Below the pieces are notes generated by a model. It saw only the letters and a program-made list of their open reading frames with translations. It had not been told where the DNA came from and made no database searches. DNA of 64,000 bases, from positions 10,726,510 to 10,790,509 of the forward strand of contig NC_050468.1 of assembly GCF_013373865.1 (NCBI RefSeq), in the 5' to 3' direction. A program made the translations under genes and the position numbers. Source of the stretch: Monomorium pharaonis (Eukaryota > Arthropoda > Insecta > Hymenoptera > Formicidae). Positions 1-12,940 of the stretch are shown one piece after another; position 1 is the first letter of the stretch; every line of letters starts with the position of its first letter.

Positions 1-941
1 TTAGCACGGTATTGTCGGCATAGAAACCGCATTGCGTTCTCCTCGCGAGCGCGATAAATGAAATTTCAACGTTTCTGTACGCGCGGATTCGAATCCACTC
101 GCTGTACTTTCCGGAGGTACGCGGACGCGCGATCGGAATGCAGAACTTCGCGATAAACCGCAGCGGAAAATGGTAATCTTATTCGGCCATCTATAAGTGA
201 GAGACAATAGGAACACAGATATCTCTCTGCTTATGAATTTTCGTATTCACGACTGCCTTTCGCTAAAAATGAATCAGTAGATTAATAACGTTAACTAAAT
301 ATTATCCCTAAACGGGATCAAAATTAAATATTAATTTTGCAAATATTCTATATTAAAAGTCATGTATTTAAAAGAAGAGCATTATTTTTTATCACTTGTG
401 AAGTTAATATCTGCATTTAAGTTAAATATTAATTTTATATAATAGCAATTATTATATTAAGAATTATTTATTTAAAAAGTGTCATTTTTTAATTGACAGT
501 TTATAATCGTTATTAATAAAATATTTCTCTTTGACTTACGATCAAAGTCTCAGAACGCAAGCTTCTCATAAAAATCGACCTATAATTACTTATAATTTAA
601 ATTAAATGTTTTTTCCTGCTAATCGGTACAAATTATAAATTAAATAATTTATAATTTGTATGCAAAGCTATCAAAGTTGTCGCTATATTTAAAATGTCCA
701 ATTATTCTTTCTAGATTAAATCCAGCATGAACTGAGAAAAGATTTCTAAATATAATATTTAATAAGTATTACCAAACACAATAAGTTTAACACATTTAAA
801 TTAGAAAATATCTTCCACCAGATGTTGTAGTTTTTATATTACTCTCTAAATCGAAATCAGTATTATTCACTGATTTGCAATGCTATACTTATAACTGAGA
901 TCTTCTAAATATGTAAAAGAGTAAAATTATTTTTAGTCACC
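1..941. other. Non-coding DNA, AT-rich after base 235
   Basis: The first 235 bases are CpG-rich. The rest is AT-rich with stops in all frames. I see no exon, RNA gene or transposase here. The only clear structure is the palindrome at 627-660, listed separately. Confidence 0.6.
627..660. repeat. Perfect 16-bp inverted repeat
   Basis: TACAAATTATAAATTA at 627-642 is the exact reverse complement of 645-660, with AA between. Such an AT palindrome can extrude as a cruciform, or it may be the core of a degraded palindromic transposon. The flanks do not continue the symmetry, so no element boundary can be given. Confidence 0.8.
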
Positions 942-1183
942 CTGAAAAAAAAATTTACTAAATTAAAATAAATATTTTTTCAAATAGTACCAAAAGCAGA
1001 AGTTTTGTAAAAAATGAATCATATTTATTTCAAATAAGATAATATTTTATAAAATGGATTATACATTTTTTAAGTTATAGAAAATATCTTATTTGAAATA
1101 AATATTATTTATTTTTTACAAAACTTCTGCTTGATACTATTTGAAAAAATATTTATTTCAATCTAGTAAATTTTTTTTTTCAG
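942..1183. mobile_element. Palindromic MITE, family A, copy 1
   Basis: The element folds on itself almost end to end. It opens CTGAAAAAAAAATTTACTA and closes with its reverse complement, TAGTAAATTTTTTTTTTCAG. Inside, both arms carry AGCAGAAGTTTTGTAAAAAA, TATTTATTTCAAATAAGATA and their complements, around a short centre near 1065. It encodes nothing, so it must depend on a transposase supplied elsewhere. A second copy is at 18331-18592. No clear target-site duplication is visible. Non-autonomous DNA transposon is the natural reading; the superfamily is not determinable here. Confidence 0.8.
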
Positions 1184-3498
1184 TTTATATCAACCGAATG
1201 CTTAATTGGCATTTCACTCAACATTTAATGGCTATTATCAAACTCTTTACTCAGTATATTAAAATAAAGAATTAACATTATTTCTCATTGTATGTTACTT
1301 TTCCTCAAGATAAAAAGCAATTTTGCATACATTTCGACGAATGATTGATACGAAAATAAGTTTACGGGAGAAATCGGGTATCAGCGAGGAGCTCGTTGAG
1401 TAAGAATCGAACAAGTAGAGTGTTAACGCAAAGATAATATAATTAATTCCCAACCGCTTTGATCACAATGCTTCTCGCTCGTTTGTTCGCTCATTCGAGG
1501 GAACCGCATATCATGGGACGCGATCGACCACTAAAACGTAAGAAAAAGAAAATATAGCTCTGCCGCGCGGGTGCGCCTTTAAACGGCCGCACTTTGTGGA
1601 GAGTGTCACGCGTGTCACCGCACGCGGCGATAATTAATGAGGCGATCGCGCGGCTCGAATCTTAATTATTTATCGCTGCACCGTTGATTAATTACGGCCA
1701 ACTGTGCGCCGGTTCGTGATGTATCGCGCGGATAAGCAGTGACGTTGTGAGTGACAAATCGTACGTCTTTTTTTTTTCCGTGCCCTTTCTCCTTTCTTTC
1801 CGTCTCCCTCGCTTTGCTCCCCTCCCCACCTCCCCGTCTCTCTTTCTTTTTCCGCTTTGCTTTACCTCTCGCGTTGCGGCACACCGTAATAGGTCACGCG
1901 AAAGAGTATTCGGAACGCGCGCGTAGGATTTCGAAAGGAGGCTGATTGTGCGCCCGCGGTACGAGCATGAAGCGAGGAAAGAAAGACAAAGAGAGAGAGA
2001 GAGAGAGAGGGTCAGTCGAAAAATATTTATAAGAGCGATCTTACTCGCCTCTCTCGTCAACGCCATTTCGCGAGACCGCGATTTTTGCCGCGGCACCGGA
2101 GAGTCGCGACCTCGGAAGATTTTGCATGGCTGCACGAAAATACGGTACCCCTTATCTCTTACGGAGGCAAGTGTTAAACATTTACACGCGATAAGAAGCG
2201 GGTTAGCACAAATGGCACAGGTGGTGCCGCAGTTTTGCCTGAAAATTAAGACATTGCGCTCTCGGAGGCTATAATTATTGCGCGATGACGGCCCGGTATC
2301 TTTTTTTTTTTTTTTTCAGGCGCAGTACAAATTTCCGATGGCAAATAATCGTCTGGAGCGTTGTTAATTACGTGAAAAATTACGGCCGTCGTCGACTCGC
2401 GTCAAATGTTGCGGAACCGCGACTGGGATTCGCCGCGAAGTGTGTAAAGTACTCGTCGCAGCGCGAACGCAATTCGGGATTGTGCGTTCGTTGCGATACG
2501 CATAATTCCATACCTCTTAGCTGCAGGAAAATCGTGATTTTGATAATCGCCGTGACGTTATATCCCATAATACGGAGTTGTATCTACGTATATACACGCG
2601 AGATTGTATCTATACGTATTACATCATTATGCGACTCTCTGTCGTATTATAGCAATTATGGCTACGCGAACAAGAGAGAGACAACGAGGAGACGAGAGGC
2701 ACGAGTTGCTGCTGCTGAATGTAAAGGAGGCTGAATGTAAAATCGAACGAGAAAAGGCGAGCGGAGAAAAGGCGTGTCGCGAGGGGCTTTTGCCGCGGGG
2801 TCCCGCCTCGCGCGGTTCTAATTACTTAAACTCGCAATTAAACGCGCCCTCGCGACGCGGGAGAAAGAAATCGCGGATGCGCGTGGATTCGCACCTCGGG
2901 CCACGCAATGAGATCTTCTCTTTCCTTTTCACGCGTTATAATTAAAACCCGCGTCCGCCAAGCATAATGAAGTGCGTACGCAAACAAAGGTATGAATAGC
3001 TAGACGAGGAAATTTTATTTATCGCATCCTTTAGGGATGTACGTAGTATATCATTTTTTTCCATTCTCCCGGATCTCTTATCAATTTTATTTTACCTTCG
3101 AAAGGCATACACGAAGCTCTTCGTCAAATATTGTATTTTTGGATGATGTGGATAATGAATTTTTTCCCCGAATGAACCTCTGCCAGCTGAACGTCGGAGA
3201 TGTGCGCGAGTGGACGTGTTACAGAGCGCAACCGGAGCGCACGCGCATTCGTATCCGACGCATTAAGTGCGATATATACGAGCCGAGCGCGCGTGGTCAC
3301 GCATGCGTTCGACGTCGCTGGATCCAATCAGGATTCGCACTCGGGGGCGACGGATGGGAGAGAAAAATGGCTTTCACCGATTCACGCGATAGTTGCATTC
3401 TATTCTCGCGAAAAAAGTCTCAGAGGAATTGAGCTTAGACATTTTTTATTTATATTTTTTAATGAAATGCAAAATCAGACTTTGATGAGGCCCTTGAT
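1184..3498. other. CpG-rich non-coding DNA with GA array
   Basis: Apart from AT-rich sequence at 1184-1430, this is CpG-rich and contains several TTAATTA-type motifs (for example 1630-1700), a C/T-rich tract at 1767-1865 and (GA)n at 1991-2009. A poly-T tract ending in CAG at about 2303-2320 resembles a 3' splice site, but no exon follows convincingly. Open frames here have no recognisable domain. Confidence 0.5.
1991..2009. repeat. (GA)n microsatellite
   Basis: Short uninterrupted GA dinucleotide array, read directly. Confidence 0.9.
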
Positions 3499-3645
3499 CC
3501 ACGTACGTCCCAGGGGAAATTGAATTAGAGTGTAACAAGGCCCCTGTCGGGATTCCCTGTCGGGACCTGATTTTAATTGGGGTCTCTAATAAAATAATAA
3601 GGCCTTATTATATTTTGACTCAATTACTGGTTGGGAAGACGTACG
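3499..3645. repeat. Imperfect long inverted repeat, possible degraded element
   Basis: CGTACGTC near 3501 faces GACGTACG near 3638, and ATTGAATT and AAGGCC on the left have matching complements on the right. The centre holds CCCTGTCGGGA twice (3542-3552 and 3555-3565) and the perfect palindrome ATAATAAGGCCTTATTAT at 3594-3611. The arms are too divergent to name a family. Confidence 0.4.
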
Positions 3646-4483
3646 GGTTAATAAATGTCTTGACATGCCCTTTTATTTGATTGAATAATTCGCGAGTTTT
3701 ACAATTGCACTTGTAAGTTTTCTGACTTTTTACGAGAATTTCTTCTAGGTATAAAGATAACGCTGATATTCGGTATTTATAGAAGAAAGTTGTTAATAAA
3801 ATAATATTTTTTTATGTCGATTATTGATTCTAAATTCGAGAATATATTAAACGACACAATCTTTTTCTTTTTCAATTGGTTAACGAATCTTTCCAACTTA
3901 ATTTTTACATGAACGCATATAAGAGGATTGTCGATATAATTCTAACCAACCGTGGTCGTGCGAGTAGAATAAAACTAAATATAATGTTCATCTTGTCCGC
4001 GGAAGTTATCGATTCCATGCCATCAGGTTACAAATGGCTTGAATAAATCGCGTTTTCTCTCGAAGAAATCGCTCTAGTGGCCTTGCTAGAATTAAAGTTG
4101 GTCGGAAGAATGATCCGCGAAACTTTACTCACTTCGAACTTCAACCGCCGATATTTCCAATCGGTTCTCCCTCCGTCCTGTCTCACGCGGGTCGTGTATA
4201 TTTCGCAAACAGAAAGTTACACCGCTCTGTGCACGGTATTAGTGAAAACTTTTCTCCCGCGAAACTTGTATCGCAAATTTCAGTAAAACGCACTTACCAT
4301 TACTCCGATTTAGCGACGTTTATAACTCAGAATTCCATGCATTCGCATACCCCTTCGCGGCGAATTAATTAAATTGCGGGAAATCTCGTTTACGCGGAAT
4401 TGATAACTGATTACACTTGTGTTATTCGTGGCCGAGGGAGCTTGACGCCGTTTCCGTTTTATAATGATTACGGTAGACCATAA
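3646..4483. other. Non-coding DNA
   Basis: AT-rich to about 4050, then mixed composition. I see no gene or repeat that I can support in this stretch. Confidence 0.55.
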
Positions 4484-4753
4484 CACATAACTAACACACT
4501 TATCTCTTATGTGTCATCTTTTAGCCGACTTATTTATAAGATAAATATTTTAGTAGCAAAATAGATTTCCCACGCCAAAAGACTCAGAATTCTTTGTATG
4601 ACATATAAAGTGTCGGAAGGCATCTTTAAGATGTTTTATGATACGATTTTGTATTTTGTGTTGTCCGAAAGTTCTGAGTGTTTTGCTCTTATCATATCTC
4701 CTAATAATTCGACCAAAAGATAATATATAAGAGATAAGTATGTTAGTTATGTG
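4484..4753. mobile_element. Palindromic MITE, family C
   Basis: This 270-base element begins CACATAACTAACACACTTAT and ends with the near-exact reverse complement, ATAAGTATGTTAGTTATGTG. The arms stay complementary for about 100 bases: both carry TTATCTCTTAT, ATCTTTT, GCAAAA and ACTCAGAA blocks in mirrored order, with a short centre near 4618. It has no coding capacity. One copy lies in the window. The sequence shows a long-TIR non-autonomous DNA transposon or snap-back element; its partner transposase is unknown. Confidence 0.75.
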
Positions 4754-5543
4754 TGATTTGCCAATGTTATCCAATCATTCACGTGATCTGTGAGCCATTT
4801 TGCAGAAAATTGAGCTGTCATGAACGTTAAAAGTCGAACAAAAGCACAATAAATTTTCGTTAATAAAGATATTCTAGGAATTGAAAAGATTGTATGTGAC
4901 ATAAGCTGTTGAAAGCGCTTTTAAGATTTTGCGCAGTATGAAATAATTATTTACTTATTATTATAAATATATAATTTCTATTATGTTATATGTGTTGCGA
5001 TAATATTATTATGTTATTTATATATTATCGTTATTTAGACATTATGATATTATTATAGTACAGATATATTACTATTCTCTCTCAATATTTTTAAAATAAT
5101 ACATTACCTCTCTCAAAATTCTATGTGAATCAAATATATTATTTAAAATTATTCTTCCGTTTTTCGTTTCACTTCATGACCGTGATTATTGGCGTTATTA
5201 TGAATCGGTTGTCAACTATGAGTGTGTTTTCAACTGTGCACTTTATTAGAAATTCGGGAGAGAGGCGATTTGCAAGCGGGCGTGAAAATGAGATTCCGCC
5301 TCATTTTATTGTTCGCCATGGCACAAAGCCTCGTAGCGAGACGCGACATCAAAGACAGTGGTAGCTATCGCCGCCGGTGGTGCACATTCCTGTACTAACC
5401 CCCCGCAATTCCCGTGCAACATCCCTTAATAAACAGCCGCTTCCCTTTGGCTCGCGAACGTCATCGACGGAATCATACGACCGTCAATTGATGCGAATGC
5501 ACGAAAACACAGGGATAATTATGCGAATATCTAACGGAATCCG

Positions 5544-5545
<2 letters not shown>

Positions 5546-5588
<43 letters not shown>
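5546..5588. repeat. (CT)n microsatellite
   Basis: Uninterrupted CT array of 43 bases, followed by CTTTCAG, which mimics a splice acceptor. Confidence 0.95.
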
Positions 5589-5590
<2 letters not shown>

Positions 5591-6645
5591 TTCAGGCTCT
5601 CTCTGACAATACAAGCGTCGTTTGTGTCGCTTTTGCGACGTAGTTTGCTGCACGGTAATTGCCTGTAGCGAATTTGCTCGACGTGGCCCTTAACGGTAAT
5701 TTTTTCGACGAATTCCAGACCCCAATCTTCTCTCTTGAAACATTTTTATTTTAATCGTCAATTTGCGGATTGACAGTCTAGCTCGTCGATATTTTCGGCT
5801 GCAGTTTTTCAAGCGTTACGTATTTTTGCGAACAGCGCGATTTGTAATGACAAATGCATCGTGCGTACTGGCGATGAGAAATCCGATTAAATTCTCCGAT
5901 TACTTCGCGATTTTCAAGCGGGAATTCCAAAGCTTAATTTTATCCGACTAACTTGACCCCCGTACCGCGCTTCAATTGCAGATCACGTTTCAGTTCGAAA
6001 TTAATCTTATTGTGAATGTGATTGCTGGTAATATTACGAATATTACACGAGATGCGTATCAATTAATGACAGCGTTAGTACATGCAAAGTGTGCAAAGTG
6101 TCAGTTGATTAACGCGACGAATTAATTAAACTTTCGCCAAACTTTGTAACACGTTTTCACCGACGGCAAATTGAATTGCGAAACGTTTTATTATACTTCG
6201 CGTGAAAATCGGACAATTTTCTATCTCGATTTTTTTGCTCCGCGTCTTCCGCCGCGTCTTCCCTTTCGCGAAGTGCATCTTGGAAAGAAGTCGAATTTTC
6301 CAAATTCGCGTTTCTCCGTTCGCGCGGACGGAACGCCACCCGAGGCACGAGGTATGTTTCTTCTTCTCACTTCCTTTTTTTTTTTCGTCACTTACAATTC
6401 ACAGTCGAATGCGAGGAGACGATCACAAATCATCCGCCGCAGAAATCTAATTTACGGGCGCGCGCGGCTTAGGAACGTGTCTATGCCCGGCTAAACGTGG
6501 GAAGTTGAAAAATGCGAATGCCCATTAAAGATTCGGTGACGGCCTTCGTGGTTCTCCTCGCCGTGCCGATTCCTCGGGCAGTTACCGGTTCCACCGGGCA
6601 GCCTCACCGGCGCTAATTTACTAGTCGGCTTACTACGATTAGCCG

Positions 6646-6647
<2 letters not shown>

Positions 6648-6705
<58 letters not shown>
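6648..6705. repeat. (CT)n microsatellite
   Basis: Uninterrupted CT array of 58 bases. Confidence 0.95.
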
Positions 6706-6708
<3 letters not shown>

Positions 6709-9051
6709 ACCTATGCCAGAGCCAGGTATTTCGACAGCCACTTATATCGGTCCCTTTTAAGACGCGAGCGCGAGACCCCGAGATGTGTATCTCGTTCGGA
6801 AATGTTGTACGACAATCGAGAACGAGCGGGAACAAACAAAGTTCAACTTTCTGAAAAAAGAAAGACAGCATTTACCACTGGTTATCAGAAAACAATTATC
6901 CTGCCAAACTGTTTGACAATCCTGCCTCTCCTCTTTATCTTTCCGGACTCCTCGCGATTTCTTTCTAACAGTACCCATCTCGGGAGGTAACAATAGAGGT
7001 TAATAGGTGCGTGCGATCTGCGGATGACTGGGGATACTGTATAGAGACTACTCGAAACCCGGCGGGGAAAATAGTGAATAATTTATGAACGGGGAAACGA
7101 GAAAACGGGGATCGGGTGTGCTAAATCGGTCCACTTTTCACGCCACCTCTGCTTGTGCCGGGTGAGCATCGGTCGTTGAAATTCTCTGGGAAATTGTGAG
7201 ACTGAAAAATTGTGCGATTAAACAAGCGACGAAGGCGACGGAAGTTTTCCTCGAGGGTTCGACCATTTTGACAGTCCTGTCGCGAGGGTGTATCCGAAAA
7301 CGGAGCGAGAGATTAGATATGGAACTCTGCGGACCTGGTTATCCTAATATGACACGTTCGCCGTCGGACGTGAACCGTAGACCAGTACCTCCCGTTGGGA
7401 GCAGAATTTTTAACATATTCCTACCTGGTGTCCTCGAAGCGGGCCGGTTGCCACTTTCAGGGCCGCATCCGAATTTCTAGCGTGCCGTTCTTGTGTCTCT
7501 TGAATGCAACATCGACCTGACACATCAGTATGACCGTGTCGACGTAAAATGCACAGTTTGCTAGGAAAGCGCACGGCTCCTCTCGGAAAGAAATGAACTG
7601 TGTGCTTGCGTATTGAAATCTCTCCCCGAATAAATTATCTTACTCGAGCGCTCCTTGTGCCACGAGCGCCTATGTCGAAAATGACATAATATTGATGATC
7701 AATGTCGAGATATCGTGCTATTCAGAGCCGAAACAACTCGCTAGCTCGTTAATAGAAATGCTAAATTGTCGCGGTAAAACGCTTGTATTTTGTACGCGTC
7801 GCCCTTTTACGCGTCCCAGTTTTGCAAGTTGCCTTTAATTTCGAGATTCAACGGGGACTAACGTCCGCGCGGATAAAGCGAATCCTCGAAGACGCGGCGG
7901 GCATAGTGAGCGTAATGATACGTACCAAGAAAGTAATAACCACTTGGTTGGACAGGTAAAGGCCCGTAATAACGGTATTGACACGTTTGACAGGAAAATA
8001 GGTCCGGCAATTTATTCGCGTTAGTGCGTCGTGAGGAAAAAAAAATCAATTTTCTGCGTTCGGAAGAAAAAAAATCTACGTCCAACCTACTTTAACAGGA
8101 ATTGACATAACGAGAAACCCACAATCTCGTGTCCTCGTCATCCGCGAGCGTGTAACCTCTGCGATTTTATTACGCGCCTCTAATTGGCGACTTCAATTAA
8201 CAACTTTAAGATCCGTGATAAATCACGCATCACGTTTAATTAATTCGAAACCGTGCGGATCGCGGGAGGCAGTAGGCCTGTTTCAATCGGCCGCGGTTGC
8301 GGAGCGACAGGGAGAAAACTAGTAAAGCGGAATCGCTCGAAAAGAGTCGCCGAATGCGCGAGCGCGCGCATAAATGTACGCACGGCAATGCATTCGAATG
8401 GCGCATAATATTGCCGGGTTGCGCGCTCGGGTGGCCCGATATTATTTTTCGAAAATCTCGCGCAAACGACGCGCATTCCAGGGTGGGGCAGCACCAGCAT
8501 TAAATCATCTCGCCCGGCGCAGCCACCAGCGGTTGACCAGCGGCCACCGTTGCTGGCCGCCGGTGCAGGCAGTGGGTGTTAGTGCCTGGCAGTAGTTGCC
8601 ACCATCGTCGTAGCCAACCGCCCGTAATCTCTCGACGATCGTGAGCTCGGTTTATTGCGAGATCGTGCGCCGCAGCGTCGTTAATAAATTCCTTTTTGGC
8701 CGGCGATCTATACGTGCTTCGTCCCGTTCCCGTTCGCCCTCCTCCCCCTTTCTCTCCCCTCCTTTCCTCCGTCCCGTTTGTCGTCCTCTCGTTCGCCTCA
8801 TTTGCCGTAATCCCGTGATTACGCACTGGTTCTCGTCTAATTTGCCGTTTCGCATCAGCAATGAAAATCGAATGGGCAAATCTCGACTCTTTATCGAAAT
8901 TAATTAACATGGCAGTTTTATTTGAAGCGAAACGAAGAGAAAGAGATTGGTTATAACATGTGCGCTATATATTTTACTGCATTTTACAGATATAGTCGTA
9001 TTATCTCGTTATACAATGATATACGAAAATTTTAATCGCGTTCGAAAACGG

Positions 9052-9089
9052 CTTCTCTCTCTCTCTCTGTCTGTATGTGTGTGTGTGTA
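9052..9089. repeat. (CT)n-(TG)n compound microsatellite
   Basis: A short CT run passes through CTGTCTGTA into a TG run. Confidence 0.85.
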
Positions 9090-9987
9090 AATTCAATCGA
9101 AAACCAACTAACGCGTCCACGCTAAATTATTGAAGCTATGTTAAAAATGCAAAAATAATTTCGAGCGATATGTAAACTGCGTTAAATTGCGGCGAACAAA
9201 TATTATACCGAATATATTGTAAGCCGACAGCGGATGGCGGTGTTTCATCAAAACTAATCAAATCGGATTTCATGATAAATGAATCATTTCGGCATGCGCT
9301 AGAATTGTGAACAGTCATGGAAATGGTGTATACCACGACAAAAAAGTTGGGGATCAAATACTTTATTCGCAAACATTTTCGGCACAATACCGGGCCGCCG
9401 TTCCCGTAAACCGGTTCAAATATTGATTTGAAATTGCATATACGCGACAGCGGGGGGGGGGGCGAGGGTGTACATACGCGTATACATCCGGACCGTGGTC
9501 GTGGTCGCGGTGATCACGGCAACGTTAAACGTCCTCGTTGCGACTCGCGTGGAAAGAGCGAGTCGAGTGTCGCATCCGTCTGGACCCTACGGGGGGTCTT
9601 CTCTCGTGGCCCGAGAGACGGGACCGACAAATCGAGCGACCGTTCGTTCTACCAACGAGAGCAAACACTTCGAGCTCGGAGAAGGCTCTTCCGACCAAAC
9701 ACGTAGAGCAAAAGAGAGCGGGAGCAAAACGAAAGAGAGAAAGAGAAAAGTCCACACGGACGTATAGATAGATATATATATGCGCACGTATGTGCACGTG
9801 CAATCTGGAGGGGGAGATTCGTCCGCGTCTGATGGACGAACGTATCGTCCTCGCACGAAAGAAACACGTGACTCGTCCATGGGCTCGTCCACTCTTGGCA
9901 TATCCCTAATTAGGCTCGGTACATACACACATACGCCTCGAGTGCTCTCTTTCTCTCTCAACTACTTCGCCTCTGAGTAAAAGCGTG

Positions 9988-10005
9988 TGCGCGCGCGCGC
10001 GCGCG
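9988..10005. repeat. (GC)n run
   Basis: Alternating GC tract of about 18 bases, preceded by GTGT. Alternating purine-pyrimidine DNA of this type can adopt Z-DNA. Confidence 0.85.
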
Positions 10006-11385
10006 TACTCATTTATGCGGGGCTTTCGTACCGTCTGGCACACGTGGGTGGCGATTACTCGAGTGCCCTTTGAGAGCACTCGAGAGTTAGTAGTTGGTTC
10101 CGAATTAGCGCGAGGATCGTTCGCCTACGGGCATTGGGACTGTCCCTAATTACTGGTTCGGAAAGAATCGTTATTTGATCGTATCTTTTTTAATGAAGAA
10201 AAATTAATAGGCGCGACAAACATTTCAATATACCCTTTAATTGATTACGTGTATATTTCTAACGGGTGATAATAATATATTATGCTGATTTTCCGCAGTT
10301 TACATCTTCCTTAAGTAGAATGTTAAAGCGATTTCTTCAACACAAATGGCGTTACAAGTCTTATACATGTATTAATGAACGGTAAAAGGATTGTAATTTA
10401 TATGCGATTTGGTATAATGACACGGTATTTTTACGAGTAATTAGTTTCGGTGCGACAGAGTTTAATTACGCGTGAAATTTTCTTTTTTTTTTTCTTCAAT
10501 TTTGCCCCGCCGTTGCGGCGAGAGAATTTATTTTCACTGGAATAACGGCGGTGCGTGATGGTTTATAACCACCGCGCGATGTTTTACAGGTGAATTGACG
10601 CGAGAAAAATTCCGACGTATTTGACACACGTGCCGGGGGATTTGAATTTGTAATTCAACGCTTTTGTCGATCCCGTGGAAATTGAATGCGCCCGTTAATG
10701 GCACCCGAATTCGTACCGGCGTCACGTTTGACGGTATGTGACGGCAACACTTACACAATAAGGCGCTCGAATCGGATTCGCATTAATGCGCGTATACATG
10801 TCGCCTCTCTTACCTGGGAAAGAGTCCCGTTGCATAGAAATAACTTACACACGCACGCGCGCACGCACAACCAGACGGTGGAATCCTTCTTACCCTACGT
10901 TGTTTGCCTTTCTTCACAAGAGTGCTCGACCGTGAAACAAATGTGACCAAACGTAATTTATATTTCCTTTGCGCAAAAACGTGACATTTCCAGATTTAAG
11001 ACACGTTTAACGAAAAACGCCCGCGAGACCTTCGTATACTTTGATGCGACTGCATTCAATTGTATTCCCGGTTTATTCACATCCCCCGGAGAGAGGGAAA
11101 ACAAAAACGCACTGTGGAGTTTGAAGAATGATCGTTTGATTAAAATACCGTGTGAATTATCAAAAATCTTGCAGTTTTAAATTTCGCAATTCTCCGCGGC
11201 GCACTTGTCACTTCGCTGCTCATTACGCTCTAATTGCAGGAGGCGAAAGTTCAGTGGAAAATATGATTTACGTTTTTGATCCGCCGCTCGAGTCGTCTTG
11301 CGACTTAAGTGATCTTGAGCCATCGCGCCGCGTATTAATTGACGACGGCAACCCTCGTCGCGACCGGCGCGGCGGTACCGATGCG

Positions 11386-11410
11386 TGCGTGCGTGCGTGC
11401 GTGCGTGCGC
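11386..11410. repeat. (TGCG)n microsatellite
   Basis: About six TGCG tetramers in CpG-rich DNA. Confidence 0.85.
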
Positions 11411-12168
11411 GCTGTCAGTCGTTGTGCAGTCAGTGAGGCGGGTAACGTTGATGATGATCTTTTATAGACGCGTCTTCAATTTATACCTCCATCGACTAAT
11501 TAAACGGCGACACTTGTTACCCGTCACGCTCGCTTAGGCACCGTGGTTTACGAGCGATGTCCCGACGTTTATTAACTTTCTCCAGTGTTTTACGATATTT
11601 TCATGGTTCCGCCGTGTAATAATATTAATACGGCGAATGACAAATTGCCGTATTACCCCGCCGACGTCACTCGATGGGACGTAATCGCGTGATCGGGGGA
11701 GGGGAAAAAGCATCGTTAAAATCACGGCGCCAAGTTTAAACGCCGAGGCCTGTTGAGCCCACGCTCGCGTAAAAAAATTGTACAACGCGGAATACCTTCC
11801 GCGTATAAAATGCATGGAAAGGACGACCCGGGTGCTGTTTACCTACGATTTACGACGAGTCGCGCATAATTAGCCAGGCCAAAAGTGAAACCTCTGTTTA
11901 CGGTGCTGGCCGAGCGAATCCTCCTCGCGGCCGGAGATCGAAACGACAGCTTCGAGAGCCGCCGGAGATATTTGAGAAAAAATTGACACCGTCGCGCCGG
12001 GGCCCGGCCGTCGCGGCGGCGGCGACGGCGGCGTGGATGTGCGCGCGAGGCGCGCGTGGTAGAGCCGTCGCGTCGTAGCGTGTTCTTTTCTCCTTTCGCT
12101 GGCGGCGGATTCATGAATAATTTATCGCGGCAGTAAACGCGCGAGACAAGTTGTCGCGCGCAGTCGGT

Positions 12169-12187
12169 TGCTGCTGCTGCTGCTGCG
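12169..12187. repeat. (CTG)n microsatellite
   Basis: Six CTG/TGC trinucleotides beside CpG-rich sequence. Confidence 0.85.
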
Positions 12188-12842
12188 CGGCCTTCTAACT
12201 TTAATTCTCGAATTCGCGCGTTTACCGTTTGAACGTGTATAATTTTGCGTCAAGGCGGAAATGAAATTTTTCAACGATGTAATGCGCGGCCGATATTGAG
12301 GGGCGAGGAGGGGGGAGGAAGCGGGCGGAAGGCGGCAGAGGGAACGCCGGGGGGTGGTGTAGAAGGGCCTCGACGTGTGACGGTTGGTTTTTCAATTTCG
12401 GCGAAATTTCACCGTGAATTTACCGACATGATGGACGTTTAATCGAGCGCGCTTCAACGAGTATCCGCAAAATAAACATCGTTCCGGGCCGATGATTATT
12501 TCGCGATGTGTCCCGTTATACCAACAAAAAAAGGAGGGAAAAATAGAGGAATTAACGGCGCCGCACGCGTTTCCCCGCGGTGTCGAGTCCGGGATTTATG
12601 GATTCCCGTTGCCCTACGCCCCCGACCGCCGCCCGGTCACGTGGCAAATTAGGGAGTTTTATTTATAAACATCGTCGCCCGGCCTCTCGGAAAGGTCGCT
12701 GGCTCCTTAACAACTCTTCGTCTATTTGATCCGGCAATTATAAGCGCTCTTTGTTTTTGCCCGCGCAATTTGGGTCCGGCGTGACGGACCTTTCTTCTAC
12801 CTGAGCCCGAGGAAGATCAACGCCCGGTCAAGTGTGCGTGCA

Positions 12843-12845
<3 letters not shown>

Positions 12846-12939
<94 letters not shown>
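12846..12939. repeat. (TG)n microsatellite, 94 bases
   Basis: The longest pure dinucleotide array in the window: 47 GT units without interruption, followed by an imperfect CTGTGTGTGG tail. The open His-Thr frame on the opposite strand is only a translation of the repeat. Confidence 0.97.

Positions 12940-12940
<1 letters not shown>

Noticed and set aside
84..100. tRNA B-box-like GGATTCGAATCC
   Set aside because: No A-box or cloverleaf can be drawn on either strand; the string is a simple palindrome.
6171..6350. Possible exon ending CACGAG/GTATGT
   Set aside because: The donor is acceptable, but the supposed acceptor is weak and the frame has no coding character.
7196..7480. 94-codon + strand frame with a varied composition
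   Set aside because: Starts at GTG. An internal ATG frame (from 7319) looks less biased than others, but no splice sites, homology or poly-A context supports it.
10814..10946. Minus-strand donor CCCAG/GTAAGAG with short upstream frame
   Set aside because: Only eight codons lie between an ATG and the donor, with a stop just before. Several consensus donors are expected by chance in 128 kb of strand.
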